Shown piece after piece: positions 56,695 through 64,000 of a stretch of DNA of 64,000 bases. A program made the position numbers and the translations under genes. Source of the stretch: Candidatus Omnitrophota bacterium (lineage in GTDB: Bacteria; Omnitrophota; Gorgyraeia; Pluralincolimonadales; Pluralincolimonadaceae); contig JBAZFB010000001.1 of assembly GCA_041653595.1 (NCBI GenBank), positions 121,651 to 185,650 of the forward strand, given 5' to 3'. Numbering within the stretch: the stretch's first letter is position 1; each line of letters opens with the position of its first letter. The notes beneath the pieces are model-generated. The model ran no database searches, was not told where the DNA came from, and was given only the letters and a program-made list of their open reading frames with translations.

Positions 56695-57558
56695 TTAAAA
56701 TCCGTGCAACGCGACCGTAACGTCCCTTTTCCCTTTCGCCCCTTCCAGGATCACATGCAGGAGTATCGAATCCTCGCTCCTGGATATCCCAAGCGTCCCT
56801 TTCGTGAAGTCATAATTCCCGAAACTATCCTCGATAAGCGAAAGCGGCTGTTTCGTGTTATCCGCGAGCCTTTTGAGGATCTCCTTGTCGGTTATGACCA
56901 GCGAGCCTCCCGGCGCCGCGGTCGAAAAATCCCCTTTTATATCGGTGATATCCTCCTGCTCGCCGCGCAGCGTGATCGCGCCGCTCATAATGCCTTTCAT
57001 CTCCACGCGGCCTTCGGCATTCAACCCTTTCGGCAGCAAAGCAAGGTCGATCCCCCCGGCTTCGATCTTCGCGTCGTAGACTATCGTCTTGCCTATTGCC
57101 ATATTTCCGCCCGCGACGGCATTAAGCTTCCAGTCGGCCGTATTCAGTTCCACTGCCATGCCCGTTATGACGAGCGACCTGACCACAAAAGCCTTCCCGG
57201 GTTTGAGGGCCGGATATTCGATAATGTCGCGTAATTTTTTTCCCGGAGAGTTGAATTCCAAAGAGCCGCCCTTGACGGCTATCTCGGGTATTATCCTCGT
57301 AAATAACGAAAGCGGCGAAAATCTTATCTCTACCTGCTTGATACGGTAGCGCAGGGTATCGCCTTTCTTTATGTCGATCCCGGTGATAGCGACCGTATTC
57401 GCGCTCCTGAGTCCGGCGTTCCCGATCGAAACATCATATCCGGGAAACGCGCTTTTGATCTGCCCGACGGCGATATTGACTAACAGGGGCCTGCCGAACA
57501 ACCACAGGCCCAGCAAGATCACCGGGATAACCGCGAAGAAAACTGATTTCCGTCTCAT
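56695..57558 (-). CDS. short YdbH/AsmA-like membrane protein, paralogue 2
   Basis: The 287-residue protein has one N-terminal membrane anchor (residues 7-28) and an all-beta periplasmic part. It resembles AsmA-like lipid-transfer proteins: FPGYDVSIGNAGLRSANTVAITGIDIKKG, then VRFSPLSLFT-type strand pairs, and the TMDK-like terminal pattern GSLVITDKEILKRL...FDFTKG-type (YDFTKGTLGIS). It is about 40% similar by eye to the neighbour at 57.6-58.3 kb and has an additional internal repeat of ~45 residues. E. coli YdbH (879 residues) is much longer. It probably bridges inner membrane to the YnbE-YdbL lipoprotein. Confidence 0.65.
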   Translation of the reverse strand: MRRKSVFFAVIPVILLGLWLFGRPLLVNIAVGQIKSAFPGYDVSIGNAGLRSANTVAITGIDIKKGDTLRYRIKQVEIRFSPLSLFTRIIPEIAVKGGSLEFNSPGKKLRDIIEYPALKPGKAFVVRSLVITGMAVELNTADWKLNAVAGGNMAIGKTIVYDAKIEAGGIDLALLPKGLNAEGRVEMKGIMSGAITLRGEQEDITDIKGDFSTAAPGGSLVITDKEILKRLADNTKQPLSLIEDSFGNYDFTKGTLGISRSEDSILLHVILEGAKGKRDVTVALHGF

Positions 57559-57565
57559 CTGTCTT

Positions 57566-58300
57566 TCATAATCCGCTCAAGGGAAAGATCAGGTCTTTCT
57601 TGACCTTCGCGCCTTCGAGCGTAACATGGGACGATAGCGACCCCTGCTTGCCCGAGATCTGCAAGGAGCCTTTCGTCAAATCGAAATCTTTCAGGTCCTC
57701 GATGGCAGCCGGAGGTTGTTTGGCGGCCTCAGAAAGCTTCTTGAGGAACGCCCCGTCCCTAATGGCTAATTTCCCGGTCGACGCGATCGTCCGGAAATTG
57801 GCTTCGATCTCCGTCCCGCCGGCCGGCGTCTTGCGTATCTCTATATTCCCGTCAACCGTAACGTCTGTTTCCCAGTCGGACGTATTCAGGACCAGGTTCA
57901 GGTTCGATATTATAACGGACTTCGCCGTAAAACCTTTCCCCGGCTTAAATGCCGGATACCCGGCGGCATCCTTGAGTTTTTTATCCCGGGAATCGACTTC
58001 CAGGCGGGCATTTTTTACGACGATCTCCGGAAACTTCTTTGTAAACAGCGAAAGCGGCGAAAATCTTACCTCCAATGCTTTTATCCTGCAGGAGAAGGTG
58101 TCTCCTTTCTTCGCGCTGATGCCGGTTATGGCGATCATGTCGGCGCTCCTCACCTCGGTGCTGCCGATCGAGACATCGCAGCCGGGAAACGCATCCTTGA
58201 TCTCGCTGACAGCCATACCGGCTATCAAAGACCTGCCGAATAATCCGGCCCCAAACACGACCGCCAGTATGACCGCGAAAATAACAAATTCCCGTCTCAT
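57566..58300 (-). CDS. short YdbH/AsmA-like membrane protein, paralogue 1
   Basis: The 244-residue protein has an N-terminal anchor (residues 6-28) followed by a periplasmic beta-rich domain: FPGCDVSIGSTEVRSADMIAITGISAKKG, VRFSPLSLFTKKFPEIVVKNARLEVDS, and a C-terminal IRDGAFLKKLSEAAKQPP...FDLTKGSLQISGKQG that parallels paralogue 2. The two genes are tandem duplicates eight bases apart. The ATG overlaps the GH94 stop as ATGA. It may form one subunit of a multi-chain lipid bridge in place of a single long YdbH. Confidence 0.65.
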   Translation of the reverse strand: MRREFVIFAVILAVVFGAGLFGRSLIAGMAVSEIKDAFPGCDVSIGSTEVRSADMIAITGISAKKGDTFSCRIKALEVRFSPLSLFTKKFPEIVVKNARLEVDSRDKKLKDAAGYPAFKPGKGFTAKSVIISNLNLVLNTSDWETDVTVDGNIEIRKTPAGGTEIEANFRTIASTGKLAIRDGAFLKKLSEAAKQPPAAIEDLKDFDLTKGSLQISGKQGSLSSHVTLEGAKVKKDLIFPLSGL

Positions 58301-60795
58301 CTTTTAAATATATGCCTTACGGCCTTACCTTTCAGGTTATACTTCACTTCGATATCCCCGCCGTGGAAATCTTCCGGGACAAGTTTGGGCCTCAACGCGG
58401 CTTTCCCGAAATTGAATTTTACGCCGAGGACCTCGTCTATCAGCGTATAGATATACCAGCTCGCCGAACCGGTCAGGTAAAAATAAAGCCCCCGGCCCTC
58501 GTTGTTGAAATATTCCGGTATCATGGGGTATATCCGGGCCGCCTCGCCCGTCGACATCTTATAGATGGAATCGAAGACCTCGCGCCCTTCCTTAATGAAA
58601 CCTCTTTTATACAGGGCATTCGCCAGCATCACGTTCATGTGGTTGAAGAACGCCCCGTTCTCCTTGTCGCCGTAGGCGAACCCGAACGCGCGGCCGAGGT
58701 CCATATATACCGTCCTGAAATCGGTCCCGAGGCGGAACCCGCCGAGTTTCGGGTCCTTAAGGTATTTTTTGATCGATTGCCACATTTTCCTTACCTGGCT
58801 GTCGGTCGCGCAGCCGCTCATTATCGCGAAAACCTGGGAAGCGAGCTTCATGCGCACTCCGTCGCTAAATTTCCCCCGCTGAAGCGGGACCTTGCCCTCC
58901 ACGCGGCGGCCCTTGTTATCATAGTAGCCGTTGAAAAAGCCCGCACCCTCAAGCCATTCCTTTTTCCTTAACCACACAAAGAGATGGTCGGCTTTCTTGT
59001 TCAGGTCCGCGATCAGGTCGTCTATATCAATTTCGACCGTCTCGCCGGTGATGACCTTGATGGATTCGAGGTATTCCTCGAGCCGCCTCTGTTTTTCTTT
59101 ATAATCATCGTAATCGACCGGCGTGCCCAGGTTATCGAGCAGCATCAGGAATTCCGTCAATAACCTTACGCTCTTGTGCCTCTTCTTTATCTCTTCGAGG
59201 ATGACGCAGATGTCCCGCAGGTTATGCGCGTACATAAAGCTGAAGGTCACGCTCTCGCCCCTGTCCGATGCCATGTCGAGCCCGTCGTTCCAGTCGGCGT
59301 TCTCGAGGCGTATGACGTTATGTTCGCCGACGTTGAAGAACTGGACGACGTTCTGGACGAGGATATGCTCGAGGACACTGCCCCTGTATATCCTCCCGGA
59401 ATTGTCGCGCTGGATGAAATCCGGCTGGTTGAAATCCTTATCTATAAATTTGGCGCGTTTGAGCTGGTGGTCCCTGAAATATTCTGCCTTATTCAGCATG
59501 AAACCGGAGTCACCCGTCTTCTGGATATAAAGGCGGGCCGTAAGGTACGGCCAGATCCCGTGGTCCATCCAGACGCGGCTTATCCTGTTGCGGTCGGCGA
59601 TGAACCTTCCGTCTTTGGCGATGAGCGTCGCGTTCGAGCCGTCGAGCCGCACGCCGCGGAAACTGTCGAATATAAAATCCCTCGCCTTCTCCGGCTCGGT
59701 CAGCAAAAGCGTCAGCGCGTCCTGCCAGATATCGCGCCAGCCGCGGCCGCCCTTGCCGTAATCGTAGTGCGGCAGGAACGAGTTGCCGAATAATTTCCTG
59801 AGGGTCGGCTGCATCTTGACCCACAGCAGCCAGTTGTTAAAATCGCCGTCGTTGAAATCGAATTCGAGTTTCGAAAGGTATTGCCGCCAGTATCTCTTCG
59901 TCGCCTCGAGGCTTCTTTCGACCTTTGCGGGCGAATTAACGCCTTAGAATGACCTATTTATATTCTTCCTGTCATCGTCGATGCCCATCACGAGGATGTA
60001 ATCGACCTTCCCGCCTTTTTTCAGTTTCTTGCGGTTGAACCTGAACGCGGCGCACGCCTCTTTCCCGTCGAATTCCGGGAGCTTTTTCGCGGCGGGCTTC
60101 ACGTATTTCTCTGTCGCGTCGGGGAATATCAGGTCGCCCTCGCCGCAGAACATACCTATCGTCGGGAATTGCCCTGCCGGCGCCTTGCCGTTATCCTCGC
60201 AGCCGAATACGGAATAATCCGTCTTGTTCTCGGTGTGGCCCATCTCGTCGAATATCATCGTCGGCTTGAGGGATATGCCGTACCTGTCGAGGTGGACGCG
60301 GTTCAAAAGCGAGCTCACGTGCCTGTGGTCGCGGATATTCTTCTCGCTGCGGCCGTATAACGGGATAAAAGACGTCGGCGTTATCTCGACCTCTTTGCCT
60401 CTTTTATTTGTGACGCGGACGCGCATGACCTCTACGGCCGTATTGAACGGGATAAAATTCAGCGCCTCTATTTCGAGGCCGTGGGCCTTTTTAGTGACCT
60501 TATGGTACAGGAAACCCGCCTCGACTATATCGTCGTGCGGATACGAGAGCCGTATTATCTCATTCCCTACTTTGATGAAAAAATCGCGGCGGCAGAAGAG
60601 GTTGTTGCGGACGTCCTCGATGCTCGCCGGCGGCGTAAGGAAATGGTCGTTGTCGCGCTTTATGTCCCCGCCGAGGTTGGGGCTTATCGAAGATAGCAGC
60701 TTCCCGTCTTTGTCAGCCAGCGGGAAATACAGGTTATACTTGTGCGGGTCTTTTACGGTGAACGTGCCTTTATCGTCGATGAATTTATATATCAT
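58297..60795 (-). pseudogene. GH94-family glycoside phosphorylase interrupted by one in-frame TAA
   Basis: From ATG 60795 the frame encodes the N-terminal beta-sandwich (IYKFIDDKGTFTVKDPHKYN ... VDYILVMGIDDD) and ends at TAA 59944-59946. The same frame continues without a gap (GVNSPAKVERSLEATKRYW) through the catalytic (alpha/alpha)6 domain with LPHYDYGKGGRGWRDIWQDA and ENADWNDGLDMA, whose Asp in DWNDG is the GH94 catalytic acid. It ends at 58297. Without the stop it would be an ~832-residue cellobiose/oligo-beta-glucan phosphorylase-like enzyme. The second half has an internal ATG at 59814 but no evident ribosome site. A nonsense mutation or sequencing error is most likely. The start overlaps the trpB2 stop (ATGA). 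Confidence 0.85.
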
Positions 60796-62141
60796 TCGTT
60801 GCCGATCCCCGGTATTTTCTTGATCGCCTCTTTGATCTTCTCTTCGGGATGCTCGTAGTCCTCGAGCTTGCCGTCGAGGTAGGCGTCGTAGGCGGAGAGG
60901 TCGAAATGGCCGTGGCCGCTGTAATTGAAGACGATGCATTTGCCGTCGTTCTTCTTCGCCTCGTCGATGACGCAGCGTATCGCGTGCGCCGTCTCAGGCG
61001 CGGGCAGGAACCCTTCTATCCTCGCCCACATCACAGCCGCCTCGAAGACCGGGTTCTGCGAATATGCCCGTGCCTCTATCACTTTCTTCTTCGCCAACAG
61101 CGATACCTCGGGCGCCATGCCGTGATACCTCAACCCGCCGGCGTGTATCCCGGCCGGCACGAAACTGTGGCCCAGCGTATACATCTTCACCAGCGGCGTA
61201 AGCTTCCCGGTATCTCCGAAATCATACAGGTACTCGCCCTTCGTTAACGTCGGGCAGGCGGTCGGCTCGACCGCGATAAACCTTATATCCTTCCCCTTTA
61301 ATTTATCAGGCACGAACGGGAACGCGAAGCCGGCGAAATTGCTGCCGCCGCCGACGCACGCTATCATCGTGTCCGGTTTCTCGCCTATCATCTCGAGCTG
61401 CTTCTTCGTCTCAAGCCCGATGACAGACTGGTGCGTAAGCACGTGGTTCAATACGCTGCCGAGGGAATATTTTGTGTCTTCATGTGTGGCCGCGTCCTCG
61501 ACGGCTTCGGAGATCGCGATACCCAAACTGCCCGGTGTCTCCGGGTCGTCGGCCAAAGCCGCTTTTCCGGAATTCGTCTTCATTGTCGGCGACGGGAATA
61601 TCTCCGCGCCCCAGACGCGCATCAAAGACTTGCGGTAAGGCTTCTGGTAATAACTGGCTTTGACCATATAGACCGTGCATTTCAGGCCGAGGATGTTGCA
61701 GGCGAACGATAGCGCCGAACCCCACTGTCCCGCGCCTGTCTCGGTCGATATGCGCTTTACGCCCTCTTTTTTATTGTAATATGCCTGGGCGATGGCCGTG
61801 TTCAATTTGTGGCTGCCGGCCGGCGATACGCTTTCATCCTTATAATAAATGCGGCAATTCGTCTTGAGGGCCTTCTCGAGGCGGACCGCCCTTTTAAGCG
61901 GCGTCGGCCTGTAAATTTTATATACGTCAAGGACTTCGTCAGGGATATCTATCCAGCGCTGCTGGCTCATCTCCTGCTCTATCAGGGCCATCGGGAATAT
62001 CGGCGCCAGGTCGGCCGGCCCGAGCGGTTTCCCGGTCCCGGGATTCAACGGCGGCGGCAATTGTTCGGGCAGGTCAGGCGCGATGTTATACCAGGCTTTT
62101 GGGATGTCATTCAACGACAAAATAACTCTGTCCTTGTCCAT
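60792..62141 (-). CDS. tryptophan synthase beta-like protein TrpB2
   Basis: The ~449-residue PLP enzyme belongs to the TrpB2 group: long N-terminus LSLNDIPKAWYNIAPDLPEQLPPP, the PLP lysine in SPAGSHKLNTAIAQAYYNKK (~112), TETGAGQWGSALSFACNILGL and ACVGGGSNFAGFAFPF (~255). The ATG at 62141 has GGAG seven bases upstream; the GTG one codon earlier is less well placed. TrpB2 condenses indole with serine, or acts as an O-phosphoserine/indole salvage enzyme. No trpA is near. It is co-translated with the GH94 gene. Confidence 0.93.
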   Translation of the reverse strand: MDKDRVILSLNDIPKAWYNIAPDLPEQLPPPLNPGTGKPLGPADLAPIFPMALIEQEMSQQRWIDIPDEVLDVYKIYRPTPLKRAVRLEKALKTNCRIYYKDESVSPAGSHKLNTAIAQAYYNKKEGVKRISTETGAGQWGSALSFACNILGLKCTVYMVKASYYQKPYRKSLMRVWGAEIFPSPTMKTNSGKAALADDPETPGSLGIAISEAVEDAATHEDTKYSLGSVLNHVLTHQSVIGLETKKQLEMIGEKPDTMIACVGGGSNFAGFAFPFVPDKLKGKDIRFIAVEPTACPTLTKGEYLYDFGDTGKLTPLVKMYTLGHSFVPAGIHAGGLRYHGMAPEVSLLAKKKVIEARAYSQNPVFEAAVMWARIEGFLPAPETAHAIRCVIDEAKKNDGKCIVFNYSGHGHFDLSAYDAYLDGKLEDYEHPEEKIKEAIKKIPGIGNE

Positions 62142-62226
62142 CACAGGTCTCCTTTTATGGCGGGTTTTGAATATTTTAACACATAATTATGGCGACAGTA
62201 TACTTAATTCCCAAATGAAATGTCCC

Positions 62227-64000
62227 CTAATACAGGGTCACCTCATAGATGTCGCATTCGCCGGCGCCGGTGTTACCCGGGAAATAGAGGTCGATGTTGC
62301 GGACGGCCTGGAGGTCGAGCGTCTTGTTGCCGCTCTGGTTGCCGTACATATTCCTGATGGTGAGTCCGTCGAACGGGAATTCGTATGTCTCGACCTTGCC
62401 CGTTCCGTCATTAGATTCCGAACCGAAACTCTCGCCGTCGGCGCCGTTGACGCCGCCATAATTCACTTTCCCGAGATCGTCCACGCCGGATTCATTGATG
62501 AAGAGCGAGAACGGCATGCCCTCGGTCAGGGACATCTTTATCCTGATACCCTTGAAGCCCTGGAGATCGAAAGAGCCGTCGTCGTTGACGGTCTTGACCT
62601 GGCAAGGTATGCCGAAACCGCAGCCCCAGCCGGTGCCGGTATCTATAACGCATTTCAAATATCCCTTGCTGAACTTTATCCCGGCCGTTGTCGAGGCATC
62701 CGCCCAGGCGCTTAATTTTTTCGCATTGATGCTCATGACATCGCAGAAAGGAGCGCTTTCGCGTTTGACATCCTTATTATTCACCTTAGCGTATCCGCTC
62801 GTCTTGACCAATTCAGCGGGATAAGGAACGGCAGATTTTTTATGGACGGCATCGGCTGCCGCATTTGTCTTCTTCATCTCGTCGGCCAGCAACTCGTATT
62901 CGTTATCATGGATGTCGACGATCCCGTAATCGCTGTTCTCGCCGTCGAAGCTGCGGCCCTGCGGCGACTCGTCGAAGTACTGGAACCAGTGGTAACCGGC
63001 GAGGTACGGGAATTCCATCATCTGCGTCACGTATTTGTTGAAACCTTCTGCCCTGTCCTGCTGGGTCTTGACCGTGACGTCGGCGCCTTTCGTGTTCTTG
63101 TCGCCGCTGTTGTTCTCCATCGCCCTGTAGGAGAACTCGGTTATCATGACAGGTCTCTGCCCGAGGAGATAGAAATTATCCAGCAGCGCTTTATCGACCT
63201 TCATATTCTTGCAATAGTAATTGAGCGACACCACGTCGCAATATTTCCCGCACGCCTTCACCACCTCGTCCGGGGCGTTGCCGGCGAAACGGACGCCGAG
63301 TATCAGGTGGTTCGGGTCGTACTTTTTAATGAACCCGCATACTGTGGAAAAGTACCGTTCGGCGACAATGCCGGCAAAAAGTTCCCGCGCTTCCTTCGCC
63401 GCGGCGCCGCGCACGCGCATGAATTCATCGATAGTTTTGCCGTATTTATCCTTTAAAAATGCGGTTAGCATGGTCCTGCCCGGCGCGTTCTCCGAAAGTT
63501 TGGCATATTCATCAAGCAGTGTAGGCGCATGGCCGGTATACCAGCCGTAATCCCCGTACCACGGCAGTTCATTTTCTATAAAATATCCCAACAGGTATTT
63601 CGCGTCCGCGAACCGCCTGCATCTGCCCGCGACGCTCTGCTCGGCCCTCTCGTCGAACAGCGGGTCAAAAACATCGACGAGCCTGTGGTCGGTGGTAGAC
63701 GGTACGCCAAGCATGACGGTAAAAGGCATATCGTAATAGAACGCGGCCGGGTCGGACCAGGACCCTATTGTGTTAAAATTTAATTTCTTGAGGCGTTTTA
63801 TAACGCTCACGGCCCACTCCCCGTTGTCCTTATACTTCGACGATACGTCATAATATTCGGAATTCGGGAGCACCGCGCCATCCTTGCTCAGGACCGCATT
63901 GACCCCTTTCGAGATGAACCGCTCACCGCTTGGCCCGAACAACCAGTATTTGCCTTTCTCCTGCTTGACGGTAAAGAAGGTCTTTCCCTTCGGTATCGAC
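62227..64000 (-). CDS. GH50-like (clan GH-A) agarase-type hydrolase, N-terminus beyond right edge
   Basis: The frame is open to the window edge, giving over 590 residues. SIPKGKTFFTVKQEKGKYWLFG and SGERFISKGVNAVL begin the barrel as in agarases. GYFIENELPWYGDYGW carries the Asn-Glu acid/base, VSLNYYCKNM follows, and PVMITEFSYRAME has the nucleophile Glu. LAGYHWFQYFDESPQGR closes the (beta/alpha)8 barrel near residue ~360. The C-terminal ~170 residues form a CBM-like jelly roll (GFKGIRIKMSLTEGMPFSLFINES ... RNIDLYFPGNTGAGECDIYEV). Substrate may be a marine or other galactan, or unrelated beta-glycan; only the clan is firm. Confidence 0.8.
   Translation of the reverse strand, partial: SIPKGKTFFTVKQEKGKYWLFGPSGERFISKGVNAVLSKDGAVLPNSEYYDVSSKYKDNGEWAVSVIKRLKKLNFNTIGSWSDPAAFYYDMPFTVMLGVPSTTDHRLVDVFDPLFDERAEQSVAGRCRRFADAKYLLGYFIENELPWYGDYGWYTGHAPTLLDEYAKLSENAPGRTMLTAFLKDKYGKTIDEFMRVRGAAAKEARELFAGIVAERYFSTVCGFIKKYDPNHLILGVRFAGNAPDEVVKACGKYCDVVSLNYYCKNMKVDKALLDNFYLLGQRPVMITEFSYRAMENNSGDKNTKGADVTVKTQQDRAEGFNKYVTQMMEFPYLAGYHWFQYFDESPQGRSFDGENSDYGIVDIHDNEYELLADEMKKTNAAADAVHKKSAVPYPAELVKTSGYAKVNNKDVKRESAPFCDVMSINAKKLSAWADASTTAGIKFSKGYLKCVIDTGTGWGCGFGIPCQVKTVNDDGSFDLQGFKGIRIKMSLTEGMPFSLFINESGVDDLGKVNYGGVNGADGESFGSESNDGTGKVETYEFPFDGLTIRNMYGNQSGNKTLDLQAVRNIDLYFPGNTGAGECDIYEVTLY

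Noticed and set aside
59944..59946. Programmed read-through or recoding of TAA in the GH94 gene
   Set aside because: No stimulatory structure or leaky context is visible, and other genes use TAA as a normal stop; mutation or sequencing error is simpler.
60796..60939. Longer N-terminus for the GH94 gene inside trpB2
   Set aside because: The extension is an Arg-rich shadow of the TrpB2 C-terminus; the ATG at 60795 makes the ATGA overlap and starts the conserved domain.
62200..62226. Possible remnant of the RAYT repeat (AGGGGACATTTC on the minus strand)
   Set aside because: Only about 11 bases resemble the repeat's inner end, with no palindrome and no outer-end sequence; too short to call.
1..64000. 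CRISPR arrays, prophage or plasmid modules, toxin-antitoxin or defence islands
   Set aside because: No spaced direct repeats, integrase, phage structural, restriction or toxin genes were seen; the only mobile DNA is the RAYT element and its gene-less copy.

Overview
The window looks like a contig from a Gram-negative, probably uncultured bacterium with moderately high GC. It has outer-membrane-type barrel proteins, a lipoprotein, a PEP-CTERM protein, hopanoid synthesis genes, very dense ATGA-overlapping operons and frequent ATA isoleucine codons. The mix (GH94/GH116/GH144-like/GH50-like enzymes, TrpB2, many HD-GYP and PAS proteins, squalene-hopene cyclase) reminds me of Candidatus Omnitrophota or related PVC-side lineages. 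This is an inference, because no rRNA or universal marker gene is present. I see no tRNA, rRNA or CRISPR array, and no gene-free stretch longer than about 220 bases.

Layout. 1-3.2 kb: bifunctional nuclease, glycogen debranching enzyme and the start of a membrane histidine kinase. 3.2-6.5 kb: a RAYT (Y1 transposase) element with 38-bp terminal inverted repeats, an RlmI-type methyltransferase, an MFS transporter and a second, gene-less copy of the RAYT repeat. 6.4-13.9 kb: one minus-strand operon (MgtE-like transporter, QueF, cobalamin adenosyltransferase, UbiA prenyltransferase, secreted glucanase-like protein, GH116). 14.0-21.2 kb: a hopanoid operon (DUF116, shc, hpnH, hpnA, ispH, hpnG, Rpe-like) followed by a small glycine-zipper protein. 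21.2-30.3 kb: LacI regulator, PEP-CTERM protein, carbohydrate-binding protein, four-PAS/GGDEF/HD-GYP protein, DhnA-type aldolase, M48 protease and LemA. 30.3-33.5 kb: yjbQ, ferritin-like, radical SAM/SPASM, FmdB and alcohol dehydrogenase genes. 33.5-40.9 kb: a minimal secretin-like protein, RluA-type synthase, double HD-domain protein, Maf, a frameshifted flavoprotein, CstA, DedA and a PNPOx-like protein.

40.9-46.9 kb: a sulfur and Fe-S supply block (Rrf2 regulator, 4-OT, DUF2292, DUF3034, MetY, CysK, NifS, NifU). 46.9-55.3 kb: a full phosphate system (PhoB, PhoR, porin, PstSCAB, ArsC, PhoU) with a candidate Pho box ahead of the porin. 55.2-64 kb: a HAD phosphatase and DUF167, then a compact YdbH-YnbE-YdbL-like envelope lipid system (two short YdbH-like paralogues and a fused YnbE-YdbL), a GH94 gene interrupted by one in-frame TAA, TrpB2 and a GH50-like hydrolase running off the right edge.

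Strongest leads: the condensed YdbH/YnbE-YdbL operon; the RAYT repeat that supplies stop codons and even the C-terminus of neighbouring proteins; six genes whose -10 box sits 6-11 bases before the ATG with no Shine-Dalgarno (candidate leaderless mRNAs); and a divergent Rpe-like enzyme, lacking a canonical metal histidine, inside the hopanoid operon.
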